The notes below the pieces were generated by a model. That model was not told where the DNA came from, made no database searches, and saw nothing but the letters and a program-made list of their open reading frames with translations. Of a DNA stretch of 64,000 bases, positions 8,149 to 17,265 are shown in pieces; within the stretch, counting starts at the first letter, position 1, and every line of letters begins with the position of its first letter. Origin of the DNA: Lactococcus taiwanensis (lineage in GTDB: Bacteria > Bacillota > Bacilli > Lactobacillales > Streptococcaceae); assembly GCF_014905395.1 (NCBI RefSeq), contig NZ_BNDT01000001.1:416178-480177 (forward strand). The letters are read 5' to 3'. Both the position numbers and the translations under genes were made by a program.

Positions 8149-9605
8149 TGATGGATATGAAAAAATCAACCACGATTGAGCGCCAAAAAAGAATTGTTGA
8201 AATATTGACACTCTTACACGAAGGAGGGACGTTTGAGAACGCCAAAAAAATTTTTAATGAAGAATTTGACGGTGTAGATGTTTCAGAAATAACTGGTGCT
8301 GAAAAGGCATTGATCCAAGGGGGGCTCAATCCCTCTGAAATTCAAAAATTATGCAACGTTCATGCAGCTGTCTTTAAAGGGGCTATTACAGATATTCATA
8401 AATCCTCTTTAGAAGAAAATACTCCAGGACATCCTATTCATACAATGAAACTTGAAAATCAAGTGATTACATCGCTATTAAATGATGAAATTCGGTGGGT
8501 TTTTTCAAAGATTGAAAAAGGAGAGTGGTCTTATAAAGAACGTTTACTTGTAGCGGTTATTGATTTGTATAATATTGACAAACATTATGCTAGAAAAGAA
8601 ACTTTAATTTTTTCTTTTATGGAAAAATATGGAATCACAGCGCCACCAAAAGTTATGTGGGGTGTAGATGATAGTGTTCGTGAGATGATTAAAGAAATGA
8701 TTGTTTATTTAAAAACAGATAAAGCAGCTTTAAATCCCATGCGTGAAATGCTAGAAAATTTACTGACAGAAATTGAAGAAATGATTTTTAAAGAAGAAGC
8801 AATTATGATTCCAATGTGCTTAGATATCTTTTCTTTAAAAGATTGGGAACAAATAGAGGAGGATTCTAAAGAGATTGGCTATGCATTTATTGCTGAACCT
8901 TTAAAGTGGAAAGCTTCTAAAACGGCAATTGAAAAGGAAAAAGAGCGTGAACCTCAAAGATTGGCGGCGATCGAATCTGCTAAAGCAATGACTGAGGCTA
9001 TTGGCAAAGAATCAGGTTTAGAACCAAGTAAACCTAAAAGCGTTAAGCGGCAATATGATTGGGAAAAAGTTACAAGTGAGGGAGTAGTTGTTTTGCCGAC
9101 TGGCATGTTGCACCTCAATGAGTTGACAGCTTTGTTCAATATTTTACCAGTTGATCTAAGTTTTGTTGATAAAGAAGATATCGTTCGCTTTTTCTCGGGA
9201 GGAGAACGAATTTTTCCACGAGCTAAGTCTGTAATTGGTCGACGTGTTATTGATTGCCACCCGCCAAAATCAATGGCGGTAGTAGAAAAAATACTAGAAG
9301 ATTTTAAATCTGGATCACGCGATCAAGCTGATTTTTGGATTGATTTACATCGTTTTAATAAGAAAATTTATATTCGATATTTTGCAATGCGTGATGAAGA
9401 AACAGGAGAATATCTGGGCTGTTTAGAAGTTTCGCAGGATATTACAGCCATTCAAAATTTGGTGGGAGAAAAAAGATTAGATGGTCATGAAAAAACGACT
9501 TCTGAATATGAAAATCAAGTCGCTCAATCAATAAAAAAATCTACTGACGGAGCTGTCAGAGGCGAAATGCCTGATTTTGTTAAGCAGATGTTAGCTGATA
9601 AATAA
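8148..9605 (+). CDS. DUF438 / hemerythrin-like / PAS domain protein
   Basis: The 485-residue protein has three parts. Residues about 15-85 look like DUF438. Residues about 85-210 form a helical hemerythrin-like segment with scattered H and E (PGHPIHTMKLEN, HYARKETLIFSF). Residues about 330-440 form a PAS-like domain (FFSGGERIFPRAKSVIGRRVIDCHP, then CLEVSQDIT). Proteins of this architecture are proposed iron or nitric oxide sensors; there is no output domain, so it probably works with a partner. The GTG at 8148 and ATG at 8151 are both usable behind GAGGGGG (8134-8140). The end of the gene holds a near copy of the dispersed palindrome (9543-9560). Confidence 0.75.
   Translation: MMDMKKSTTIERQKRIVEILTLLHEGGTFENAKKIFNEEFDGVDVSEITGAEKALIQGGLNPSEIQKLCNVHAAVFKGAITDIHKSSLEENTPGHPIHTMKLENQVITSLLNDEIRWVFSKIEKGEWSYKERLLVAVIDLYNIDKHYARKETLIFSFMEKYGITAPPKVMWGVDDSVREMIKEMIVYLKTDKAALNPMREMLENLLTEIEEMIFKEEAIMIPMCLDIFSLKDWEQIEEDSKEIGYAFIAEPLKWKASKTAIEKEKEREPQRLAAIESAKAMTEAIGKESGLEPSKPKSVKRQYDWEKVTSEGVVVLPTGMLHLNELTALFNILPVDLSFVDKEDIVRFFSGGERIFPRAKSVIGRRVIDCHPPKSMAVVEKILEDFKSGSRDQADFWIDLHRFNKKIYIRYFAMRDEETGEYLGCLEVSQDITAIQNLVGEKRLDGHEKTTSEYENQVAQSIKKSTDGAVRGEMPDFVKQMLADK
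9543..9560. repeat. Dispersed palindrome within a coding region (one mismatch)
   Basis: ACTGACGGAGCTGTCAGA differs from the 18-mer in murB and at 19991 at one arm base and the last base. It is read in frame near the C-terminus of the DUF438 protein, after the recognisable PAS domain. Confidence 0.5.
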
Positions 9606-9646
9606 ATCTCACTAGTAAAAGGCATCTTAGTCTGCATTAGGACGAC

Positions 9647-10063
9647 TCAGAGACTATTGGACACTTCTTTAAACCATCGTTCTTCCAGTATTTCCAGACG
9701 CTGGATTGTTCTTAGCTCTTGAGGAAGGAAGACTCTTATGTCTTCTTCATTAAAGCCTATCTGAATGTTACTTTCATCCATAATTATGGGCCGCTTTATC
9801 AAGAGGGGGTAAGTTTCAATTGTTTTTATAAATTCACTAAACTTCATGGTCGTGAAATCAAGATTGAGCTGCTTATAAAGCTCACAGTGGGTTGAAATGA
9901 TATCCTCAGTGCCTTTATCTGTATGGGTAAGGATATCAATTAAATCTTGTTTGGTAAGGCTAGTTTTTATGTTTATTTCATTAAATGGTAGTCCGTTTTC
10001 TTGTAACCAACGCCGAGCTTTTCTACAAGAGGCACAAGAAGAAGTAATAAAAAGTTTAATCAT
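9647..10063 (-). CDS. Spx-family transcriptional regulator
   Basis: Spx proteins bind the RNA polymerase alpha subunit and switch transcription under thiol stress. This 138-residue protein begins MIKLFITSSCASCRKARRWL, giving the redox CxxC (CASC) at residues 10-13, and has the Spx core RPIIMDESNIQIGFNEEDIRVFLP near residue 92. Lactococci carry several Spx paralogues, and which one this is cannot be told. It is the only gene on the - strand in this stretch and has no obvious operon partner. A second, cysteine-free paralogue lies at 19565. Confidence 0.88.
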   Translation of the reverse strand: MIKLFITSSCASCRKARRWLQENGLPFNEINIKTSLTKQDLIDILTHTDKGTEDIISTHCELYKQLNLDFTTMKFSEFIKTIETYPLLIKRPIIMDESNIQIGFNEEDIRVFLPQELRTIQRLEILEERWFKEVSNSL

Positions 10064-10565
10064 GATGCTCCTTTTGAGTTTTTAGGTTTCAAAATTATAA
10101 AAATGAATTGATCTGTTTATAAAAATTTTAATTATTTCTTAAATAATTTTCATTTTCCCTAACCATTAGTGAACAATACTAGTTAATAAAAGGACAGATA
10201 AGAATGAGAAGAAAGCCATTATCTGTCAATGCTACCTTTATAAAAAAACAGTCCCCTTATGATTTTAGTCCGTTTGATATTTATGAGTGATTTAACCAAT
10301 ATGTTTAATAATAATCTAACATAATAAGTTTTTTATTTCAAAAAATGTGCTCTTTATAATACAAAAATAGCTTATTTGTTCATAAAATGGATAAAAACTA
10401 GGTAATTCTCTTTTTGTATAACTACATTTTTTCTTACTTTTAATTAATACTATTTTAAACTTCTTAGAGCAATCAATGAAGTAAAGATGTGGCTAATTTG
10501 CATACCTGCTACCCAGCATTCAGATCAGATTGAATCCAATTGATAGAGTGTGGTATAATTAACCT
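10064..10565. other. AT-rich intergenic stretch between spx and murB
   Basis: About 500 bases with no convincing gene. A 28-codon ORF at 10204-10290 has an AAAGGA upstream but no recognisable product. The - strand promoter of spx must lie in the first 150 bases, and the murB promoter occupies the last 30 (extended -10 at 10551-10559). Confidence 0.5.
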
Positions 10566-10566
10566 A
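10551..10566 (+). promoter_or_regulatory. Extended -10 promoter of murB, probably leaderless mRNA
   Basis: TGGTATAAT ends at 10559, and TTGAAT lies 18 bases upstream of the TATAAT hexamer. The A of the murB ATG is exactly 7 bases downstream of the -10 box, where transcription should begin, so no room for a ribosome binding site remains. Confidence 0.65.
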
Positions 10567-11465
10567 TGTTAAAACAAAATGAACTTGAAAATATTTCTCA
10601 TCTGATTGTTAAGTATAATGAGCCACTTTCTCATTATACTTATACTAAAGTTGGTGGCCCTGCAGATATTTTAGCCTTTCCTGAAACAACAGAAGCACTG
10701 ACAGAGCTGTCAGTACTTGCACAAGCAACAAACACACCTGTCACGGTGCTCGGCAATGCCTCAAATCTTATTGTCCGAGACGGAGGGATCCGCGGTCTTG
10801 TGATTTTACTTGAAAAACTCGATCAGGTAAATGTTGCAGGCTATACCATTGAAGCTCAAGCAGGTGCAAAACTCAAAGCAGTAACCCAAATCGCACAAGA
10901 ACATGCATTGACGGGGTTTGAGTTTGCCTGTGGTATTCCTGGCTCTATTGGAGGGGCTGTTTTCATGAACGCAGGCGCTTATGGTGGCGAGATTTCACAA
11001 GTTTTAGTGAGCTGTAAAGTGATGAATGAAAGTGGGGAACTTTTCGTTCTCACAGCGGACGAAATGAGATTTGGCTATAGACATTCAGTGATTCGTGATG
11101 AAAATCTTGTTGTCATCTCCGCAAAATTTGAACTTACGCCTGGAGATCCTGAGCAAATTCAAAATGAAATGAACCGTCTCAATTTTCTCCGGGAGAGCAA
11201 ACAACCACTTGAATATCCAAGTTGTGGCTCCGTTTTTAAACGACCTGAAGGACATTTTGCAGGACAACTTATCCAAGAAGCACAATTACAAGGCACACGA
11301 ATTGGTGGTGTGGAAGTCAGTAAAAAACACGCTGGTTTCATGGTCAATGTTGATCATGGGACAGCCACGGATTATGAAGCCCTCATCGCCCATGTAATCC
11401 AACGTGTCAAAGAAAATGCTGGACTCACTTTAGAGCCCGAAGTCCGTATTATTGGTGAAAAATAA
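10566..11465 (+). CDS. murB: UDP-N-acetylenolpyruvoylglucosamine reductase
   Basis: MurB makes UDP-MurNAc for peptidoglycan synthesis in the cytoplasm, using FAD. The FAD-binding motif [17 protein letters not shown] (about residue 59), [21 protein letters not shown] (about 121), the YRHSVI motif and the catalytic-region SCGSVFKRP support type II MurB; length 299 is usual. The message appears leaderless. Residues TELSVL are encoded by a perfect copy of the dispersed palindrome (10697-10714), which the protein evidently tolerates. A terminator follows directly. Confidence 0.95.
   Translation: MLKQNELENISHLIVKYNEPLSHYTYTKVGGPADILAFPETTEALTELSVLAQATNTPVTVLGNASNLIVRDGGIRGLVILLEKLDQVNVAGYTIEAQAGAKLKAVTQIAQEHALTGFEFACGIPGSIGGAVFMNAGAYGGEISQVLVSCKVMNESGELFVLTADEMRFGYRHSVIRDENLVVISAKFELTPGDPEQIQNEMNRLNFLRESKQPLEYPSCGSVFKRPEGHFAGQLIQEAQLQGTRIGGVEVSKKHAGFMVNVDHGTATDYEALIAHVIQRVKENAGLTLEPEVRIIGEK
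10697..10714. repeat. Dispersed palindrome inside murB
   Basis: ACTGACAG-AG-CTGTCAGT, identical over all 18 bases to the intergenic copy at 19991-20008. It is in frame within an intact murB. Confidence 0.75.
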
Positions 11466-11489
11466 AGACAGGCTTATCCTGTCTTTTTT
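11464..11489 (+). terminator. murB terminator
   Basis: AAAGACAGG (11464-11472) pairs with CCTGTCTTT (11478-11486), followed by T residues. Confidence 0.85.
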
Positions 11490-11500
11490 AAATTTTCAGC

Positions 11501-11529
11501 TTGAAAATCCCAACAATTTAAGCTATAAT
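11501..11529 (+). promoter_or_regulatory. Promoter of the structured RNA
   Basis: TTGAAA (11501-11506), 17-base spacer, TATAAT (11524-11529). Transcription should start near 11536. This is one of the best promoter matches in the window. Confidence 0.8.
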
Positions 11530-11535
11530 TAATAA

Positions 11536-11879
11536 AGTTCTGTTGTACGCAGAAGATTTGACCGCTCGATAAGTTACTGACCAATCTGTCAGTAACGTTT
11601 AGCTATTTACTAACGGTATTATCGAGCCAAGGCCAGACGGACAGCCGGGTCAAAAGCCGAAATTGGCGACTTTCGTTGCCTTATTGATTAGCTCGTCAAT
11701 GATGAGTTATGGGGATTCTTTTTTGAACCACCCCACCCAAGAAAAACACGCTTTGGCGCATCAATAAGAGTATTAAAAGTTCTTCTGCTGTATAGACTCT
11801 GCACTAGATTTTTCTGTTTGCTACTATTTGAAACAGAGGCTAAGATTGATGATGAGACCAAGCGTTTGCTTGGTTTTTT
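11536..11879 (+). ncRNA. Structured non-coding RNA, about 344 nt, between murB and potA
   Basis: The RNA has its own promoter and ends at an intrinsic terminator, ACCAAGC-GTTT-GCTTGGT plus T run (11857-11879). Pairings visible by eye include a closing stem CAGAAGA (11550-11556) with TCTTCTG (near 11782), TTTGACC (11556-11562) with GGTCAAA (near 11650), CTCGATAA with TTATCGAG, GTTACTGAC (11573-11581) with GTCAGTAAC (11588-11596), GCCGAAATTGGC, GCGACTTTCGTTGC and TGGGG with CCCCA. It is richer in G and C than its surroundings. I see no hallmark of RNase P RNA, tmRNA, SRP RNA, a T-box or a riboswitch I know. It could be an independent RNA or an attenuating leader of potABCD, because I see no other clear potA promoter. 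Confidence 0.7.
11573..11596. repeat. Dispersed palindrome forming a hairpin of the structured RNA
   Basis: Perfect 9-bp arms GTTACTGAC and GTCAGTAAC around CAATCT. It sits as a peripheral stem-loop within the RNA fold. Confidence 0.75.
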
Positions 11880-11899
11880 GTATCGTAAAAGAGAAATAT

Positions 11900-11926
11900 C
11901 ATGTTATGCCCATCATCTATAACATG
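11900..11926. promoter_or_regulatory. Inverted repeat just upstream of the potA ribosome binding site
   Basis: CATGTTAT and ATAACATG are 8-bp arms separated by 11 bases. It lies between the RNA terminator and the AAGGA of potA, so it may be an operator or a leader hairpin. Confidence 0.4.
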
Positions 11927-11947
11927 CTAGAAAAGGATGACAAAGAA

Positions 11948-13228
11948 ATGGCAAAAACGATTATTGAATTCAAAAATGTCAGCAAAACATACGCAGATAC
12001 TGATACCACTGTACTTAAAGACATTTCATTTGAGTTAGAAGAAGGAAAGTTCTATACGCTCTTAGGAGCTTCAGGTTCTGGTAAATCAACAATCTTAAAT
12101 ATTATCGCTGGACTTTTGGATGCCACTACTGGAGACGTAATTCTGGATAATAAAAGAATCAATGACTTACCAGCCAATAAGCGAGATGTTCACACCATCT
12201 TCCAATCTTATGCGCTTTTTCCAAATATGAATGTTTTTGACAATGTCGCATTTGCCCTCAAAATCAAAGGGGTTGATAAGAAAGAGATTGAAAAACGCGT
12301 TTCAGAGAGCTTGAAGATGGTTCAACTTGCTGGCTATGAAAAACGTTCTATTGCAAAACTTTCGGGTGGACAAAAGCAGCGGGTCGCCATTGCTCGTGCC
12401 ATTATTGATCGGCCAAAAGTCTTATTGCTTGATGAATCGCTATCGGCTTTGGATATGAAATTGCGTAAAGACATGCAGTATGAACTGCGTGAACTTCAAC
12501 AACGTTTAGGAATTACTTTCATTTTTGTCACACATGATCAAGAAGAAGCATTAGCGATGTCTGATTGGATATTTATTATGAATGAGGGGGAAATTGTCCA
12601 ATCAGGTACCCCAACAGACATTTACGATGAACCTATCAACCACTTTGTCGCCGATTTTATTGGGGAATCAAACATTTTGAATGGTCGAATGATTCAAGAC
12701 TACCTCGTAGAATTTAACGGTCAACAATTTGAGGCGGTAGATGGGGGGATGCGCAAAAATGAACCCATTGAAGTCGTCATTCGTCCCGAAGACATTTGGT
12801 TCACCATGCCTGACGAAGGAAAATTCAATGTTATTGTAGACACACAACTTTTCCGTGGTGTGCATTATGAAATTGTAGCCTATGATGAATTTAAAAACGA
12901 ATGGCTTATCCATTCAACACATAAAGCCATTGTAGGTGAAAAAGTTGGTCTTGATTTTGATCCAGAAGCCATTCATATCATGCGTCTCAATGAAACCGAA
13001 GAAGAATTTGATGCTCGTATTGAAGAATATGTTGAAGAAGAAGAACAAACCATTGGTTTGGCTAAGGCAGTAGAAGAAGAAAATGCTGAAGAAGAGGCGG
13101 CTATTCAAGAAGCAGTCAAAGAAGCCCTTGAAAATACAATGGAATTGACCGAATTAGCTGAGACAGTCAACGAAATTCTTCATAAGCAAGAGGCTGATGC
13201 CCTTTTAGAAAGTGAGGCAGAAAAGTGA
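11948..13228 (+). CDS. potA: Spermidine/putrescine ABC transporter ATP-binding protein
   Basis: PotA energises polyamine import. Walker [10 protein letters not shown], the signature [14 protein letters not shown], Walker [13 protein letters not shown] and the switch [10 protein letters not shown] are intact, followed by a TOBE-like domain ([10 protein letters not shown]). The frame is open far upstream, but the ATG at 11948 begins the normal [14 protein letters not shown]-terminus and has AAGGA near 11935. The last 75 or so residues form an unusually acidic, helical tail (EEYVEEEEQ onward) not present in typical PotA. Its stop overlaps the potB GTG start, so potABCD is one operon. Confidence 0.93.
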   Translation: MAKTIIEFKNVSKTYADTDTTVLKDISFELEEGKFYTLLGASGSGKSTILNIIAGLLDATTGDVILDNKRINDLPANKRDVHTIFQSYALFPNMNVFDNVAFALKIKGVDKKEIEKRVSESLKMVQLAGYEKRSIAKLSGGQKQRVAIARAIIDRPKVLLLDESLSALDMKLRKDMQYELRELQQRLGITFIFVTHDQEEALAMSDWIFIMNEGEIVQSGTPTDIYDEPINHFVADFIGESNILNGRMIQDYLVEFNGQQFEAVDGGMRKNEPIEVVIRPEDIWFTMPDEGKFNVIVDTQLFRGVHYEIVAYDEFKNEWLIHSTHKAIVGEKVGLDFDPEAIHIMRLNETEEEFDARIEEYVEEEEQTIGLAKAVEEENAEEEAAIQEAVKEALENTMELTELAETVNEILHKQEADALLESEAEK

Positions 13229-14013
13229 CCAAACGTATTTATTCTGTTCCCTATTTTCTTTGGATTTTATTTTTTGTTGTAATCCCCTTGGTCATGCTCT
13301 TTTGGAAATCGCTATTTGACCTCAATGGTCATTTTACCCTTGACAATTATATCCAGTATTTTTCAAGTGGCACCTACCTCATGATGACTTGGAATTCGGT
13401 TCTCTATGCATTGATTATTACGGTTGTCACCTTACTTATTTCTTACCCCGTAGCCTTTGTTTTGACCAAGCTTAAGATGAAACAGTTTTGGCTGATGCTG
13501 ATTATTTTACCTACTTGGGTAAACTTATTATTAAAAGCCTATGCTTTTATTGGGATTTTCGGAAAATATGGCTCTGTCAATAATTTTCTCAATTTTTTAG
13601 GCTTGGGACGAACTCAAATTCTCTTTACCGATATGAGTTTCATCTTAGTGGCCAGCTATATTTCGATTCCTTTTATGGTTCTGCCAATTTTTAACGCACT
13701 TAACGATTTAGACGCCAACTTAGTACATGCGAGTAGTGATTTAGGGGCTTCTCGTTTTCAAACCTTCAGTAAAGTGATTTGGCCTTTATCTTTAAACGGT
13801 GTTCGCGCAGGCGTTCAAGCTGTTTTTATTCCGAGCTTGTCGCTCTTCATGCTGACACGTTTGATTGGAGGAAATAAGGTCATTACATTAGGGACTGCTG
13901 TGGAAGAACATTTCCTCACTACCCAAAACTGGGGAATGGGCTCCACCATTGCTGTTGTCTTGGTTGTTGCCATGCTCGTGGTCATGCGTCTCACTAAAGA
14001 AAGGAGAAACTAG
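13225..14013 (+). CDS. potB: Spermidine/putrescine ABC transporter permease
   Basis: Membrane subunit with six predicted hydrophobic segments and the permease-ATPase contact loop near [18 protein letters not shown] (EAA-like motif). It starts with GTG in a 4-base overlap with the potA stop. Length 262 is slightly below the usual 270-285. With PotC it forms the polyamine channel. Confidence 0.92.
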   Translation: MTKRIYSVPYFLWILFFVVIPLVMLFWKSLFDLNGHFTLDNYIQYFSSGTYLMMTWNSVLYALIITVVTLLISYPVAFVLTKLKMKQFWLMLIILPTWVNLLLKAYAFIGIFGKYGSVNNFLNFLGLGRTQILFTDMSFILVASYISIPFMVLPIFNALNDLDANLVHASSDLGASRFQTFSKVIWPLSLNGVRAGVQAVFIPSLSLFMLTRLIGGNKVITLGTAVEEHFLTTQNWGMGSTIAVVLVVAMLVVMRLTKERRN

Positions 14014-14015
14014 CA

Positions 14016-14819
14016 ATGCAAACAAAAAGTTCTAAGTTAGGTAAAGCCTACCTTGCGGTTGTCCTCATTCTATTGTATGCTCCGATTTTTTACTTAATCT
14101 TTTATTCCTTCAATGCAGGAGGAGATATGAGTAAATTCACTGGATTTACCTTGGAAAATTTTAAAACTCTTTTTGCTGACCAACGCCTTATTTTGATTGT
14201 TGTTCAAACTTTCTTTCTCGCTTTTTTAAGTTCTTTAGTTGCAACGATTATTGGGACAGTCGGAGCCATTTATCTGGTAAAAGTCAAAGGGCGTAAAAAA
14301 GATACGTTACTGGGATTAAATAATGTCCTCATGGTCTCTCCCGACGTGGTGATTGGAGCTTCGTTTTTGATTCTTTTTACGATGATTGGGATGCAGCTGG
14401 GCTTTTTATCCGTATTGTTAAGTCACATTGCCTTTTCCATACCAATTGTAGTGCTTATGGTCATGCCCCTTTATCAAGAAATGGATGGAGCTTTGGTTGA
14501 TGCCGCTAACGATTTAGGAGCCACTCCAGCACAGATCATGCGGGAAATCATTTTACCTTATCTCACACCCGGAATTATTGCAGGATTCTTTATGGCCTTC
14601 ACCTATTCCTTAGATGATTTTGCAGTGACCTTCTTTGTAACAGGGAATGATTTCACAACACTTTCAGTAGAAATCTATTCTCGAGCTCGTGCGGGGATTT
14701 CTTTAGAAATTAATGCTTTATCGGCGCTTGTATTTCTCTTTTCAATCGTCCTTGTTTTAGGGTATTATTATATTATGAAAGATTCCGATACAGTTGGAAA
14801 ATCTTCCAATTTGACGTAG
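14016..14819 (+). CDS. potC: Spermidine/putrescine ABC transporter permease
   Basis: Second membrane subunit, with an N-terminal signal-anchor and about six membrane segments; the EAA-like loop is DAANDLGATPAQIMREIILP. It starts two bases after the potB stop behind AAGGAG. A 63-base gap separates it from potD. Confidence 0.92.
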   Translation: MQTKSSKLGKAYLAVVLILLYAPIFYLIFYSFNAGGDMSKFTGFTLENFKTLFADQRLILIVVQTFFLAFLSSLVATIIGTVGAIYLVKVKGRKKDTLLGLNNVLMVSPDVVIGASFLILFTMIGMQLGFLSVLLSHIAFSIPIVVLMVMPLYQEMDGALVDAANDLGATPAQIMREIILPYLTPGIIAGFFMAFTYSLDDFAVTFFVTGNDFTTLSVEIYSRARAGISLEINALSALVFLFSIVLVLGYYYIMKDSDTVGKSSNLT

Positions 14820-14882
14820 CTCGCTCTAATAACCTAGACTCAGTAGTAAAAAGTTTATTTTTAAAAATAAGAAAGGAGCAAT

Positions 14883-15950
14883 TTGAAAAAACTAATCTAT
14901 TTCTTTGTGGCACTCTTAGCAATTACCGCTTCCTTAGGTTTACTCTCTCATCAAATGAAGGCAGCAGATGGTGTCAAAACAGCAAATAATAGCTTGACTA
15001 TTTTCAACTGGGGTGAGTACATTGATCCAGAGCTCATCACAAAATTTGAAAAAGAAACGGGTTATAAAGTTAACTATATGACTTTTGACTCAAATGAAGC
15101 CATGTACTCTAAAGTCAAACAGGGCGGAACATCTTATGATATCGTTGTTCCTTCTGATTATATGATAGAAAAAATGGCCCAAGAACATCTCCTTCAAAAG
15201 CTCGATCATTCTAAAATTAAAGGCTTAGAAGATGATGATCCAAAATTGCTTAATCCTGCTTTTGATAAAGGAAATCAATACTCTATCCCTTACTTTTGGG
15301 GGACTTTAGGGATTGTTTACAACGATAAAACGGTTAAAAATCCTCCCAAAACTTGGCAAGATCTCTGGTCTCCCACTTATAAAAATTCCATCTTATTGAC
15401 AGATAGTGTGCGTGATGTCATGGCAATGGTTTTGAGTAAACATGGTTACTCTCTCAACACCACTAATCGAGAAGAATTAGAGACAGCTTACAATGATTTA
15501 CTCGAGCTCACCCCTAATGTCAAAGCAATCCTTGGGGATGAGATTATGAATTATATGATTAATAATGAAACTCCCCTAGCGGTGGTCTATAGTGGCCAAG
15601 CGGCTGAAATGACGGCAGAAAATAAAAATCTTCATTATGTTATTCCTGAACGAACCAACATATGGTATGATAATCTCGCCATTCCTAAAGGGGCTAAAAA
15701 TGTGAAGGCTGCTTATGCTTTTATTAACTTCATGCAACAACCAGCCAATGCCGCACAAAATGCTGAATGGATTGGTTATGCGACACCAAACTTAAAAGCC
15801 AAGGCCTTGCTCCCAAAGAGTTTACGTGAAAACAAAGCCTTCTATCCCGATCAGACCCTCATTCAAGATGATGAAGCCTATAAAAACCTTACCCCATATT
15901 GGACAGGGGTTTATAACGATCTTTATCTTGAATTTAAGATGAACAAATAA
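14883..15950 (+). CDS. potD: Spermidine/putrescine-binding protein
   Basis: Extracellular substrate receptor of the transporter. A hydrophobic N-terminal segment (LIYFFVALLAITASLGLL) is followed by the PotD start LTIFNWGEYIDPELITKFEKETG and DIVVPSDYM. No lipobox cysteine is visible, so it is probably held by an uncleaved signal anchor. The start is TTG at 14883 behind GAAAGGAG. It is the last gene of the operon before the terminator at 15962-15990. Confidence 0.92.
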   Translation: MKKLIYFFVALLAITASLGLLSHQMKAADGVKTANNSLTIFNWGEYIDPELITKFEKETGYKVNYMTFDSNEAMYSKVKQGGTSYDIVVPSDYMIEKMAQEHLLQKLDHSKIKGLEDDDPKLLNPAFDKGNQYSIPYFWGTLGIVYNDKTVKNPPKTWQDLWSPTYKNSILLTDSVRDVMAMVLSKHGYSLNTTNREELETAYNDLLELTPNVKAILGDEIMNYMINNETPLAVVYSGQAAEMTAENKNLHYVIPERTNIWYDNLAIPKGAKNVKAAYAFINFMQQPANAAQNAEWIGYATPNLKAKALLPKSLRENKAFYPDQTLIQDDEAYKNLTPYWTGVYNDLYLEFKMNK

Positions 15951-15961
15951 AAATGATATTC

Positions 15962-15990
15962 AAAAAGCAGAGTTAATCTTCTGCTTTTTT
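15962..15990 (+). terminator. pot operon terminator
   Basis: AAAAGCAGA pairs with TCTGCTTTT and is followed by T residues. Confidence 0.85.
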
Positions 15991-16071
15991 ATTTTTGAAC
16001 GAGAGGATTTTTTTAAGAAAAAAGGAAAGAGTTTGGTATAATAAATCAAAGTGCTCATAAGGAGAGAATTA

Positions 16072-17265
16072 ATGATTCAACTAAAAAAATCAAAAATCCC
16101 CCGAATTGAAGAAAACCTTATTCCTATCAACTTAAGTGATGAGACAATGCAAGAACGAAAAGCAAAACTTCTTTCAAAAATGAAGAAGTCCTCTTATGAG
16201 GCTTTGATTATTTATGCTGATTTAGAGCATGGTTCAAATTTTGAATATTTGACAGGCTTCTTACCTCGTTTTGAAGAGGCATTACTTGTTATCAAAGTTT
16301 CAGGGGAAAGTCATCTTGTTTTAGGAAATGAAAATTTAAATAAAGCAGACAAGGCACGACTTCCTGCCAAAGCTGTTCATCTCCCGCATTTTTCTTTGCC
16401 TAATCAACCGATGGATCCTGAGAAGAACCTTAAAGAAGCTTTCCTTGCATGTGATTTACCCTCCCATGGAAAAGTTGGCTTAGTGGGCTGGAAAAACTTT
16501 ACGAGTCAAACAGAAGATAATAGGAGCTTATTTGATCTTCCCTATTTTATCGTAGAGACTTTATTCAAAATGTTTCCAAGCGTTACATTTTCGAATGCCA
16601 CAGCACTTTTTATTGGTGAAGAGGGTGTGCGCACGACAAACAATGCTAATGAATTTGCGCATTATGAGTTCGGGGCTGCTTTAGCTGGAAATTGTATGTT
16701 GGAAACAATGAACCGAATCGAAATAGGCAAAACTGAGATGGAGCTGGCTACAAGCTTATCTGCTTTGGGACAGTCTCATAATGTTGTGACCATTTTAGCT
16801 AGTGGAGAACGCTTTGTGAAAGCAAATCTCTATCCCACGCATAAACAAATACAATTAGGGGAACGCTTAGCTTTAACCACAGGCTATAAAGGTGGGCTGC
16901 AAAGTCGTTCAGGCTATGCCGTAGCAAGACAAGAAGAACTTCCAAAAGGCGAACAAGATTATCTGGAACGCATCGCGATTCCTTACTTTAAGGCGGTTAA
17001 AACCTGGTTGGAAAGCATCAAAATAGGAATGAAAGGTCAAGAACTGTATCAAGCCATAGAGGCTGTCTTGCCTAAAAAGACCTATGGTTGGCATTTAAAT
17101 CCAGGACATTTAACCGCTGATGAAGAATGGCTAAGCTCGCCCGTATACCCTGAATCAACAGAGCTGTCAGTAACTTTTTATTCTCCTTCAAGCTCAGCCA
17201 GAGGATTAATTTTTGAGAGCAAGTCTTGGTCTATCCAGACAGAGATGCTCGCATCATCCACGTGA
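16072..17265 (+). pseudogene. M24 (Xaa-Pro dipeptidase-like) family gene, 3' end lost
   Basis: Residues 1-170 match the creatinase-type N-terminal domain and the rest begins an M24 pita-bread fold (NANEFAHYEFGAALA, IKIGMKGQELYQAIE, NPGHLTADEEWLSSPVYPESTEL). The family's metal-binding aspartates are not seen (LALTTGYKGG). The last 50-60 residues of the fold are missing. From about 17161 the frame runs into a half copy of the dispersed palindrome and then antisense to the last 88 bases of the amylase gene, giving a nonsense tail. The frame opens at GTG 16051, but ATG 16072 with AAGGAGAG is the proper start. A TGGTATAAT-like -10 lies at about 16033-16041. Probably a decayed gene; a non-catalytic product cannot be excluded. 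Confidence 0.65.
17158..17174. repeat. Half copy of the dispersed palindrome at the truncation point
   Basis: ACAGAGCTGTCAGTAAC is the right half and centre of the repeat; the left arm is absent. It is followed by five T and lies between the convergent M24 gene and amylase. Confidence 0.6.

Noticed and set aside
10204..10290. 28-codon ORF with AAAGGA upstream
   Set aside because: No recognisable product, AT-rich context and no clear promoter; not called as a gene.
11536..11879. RNase P RNA, tmRNA, SRP RNA or T-box leader as identity of the structured RNA
   Set aside because: None of their conserved cores (GAGGAAAGTCC, the tRNA-like ends of tmRNA, TGGnACCGCG) is present.
14883..15950. PotD as a lipoprotein
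   Set aside because: No cysteine near the end of the signal segment.
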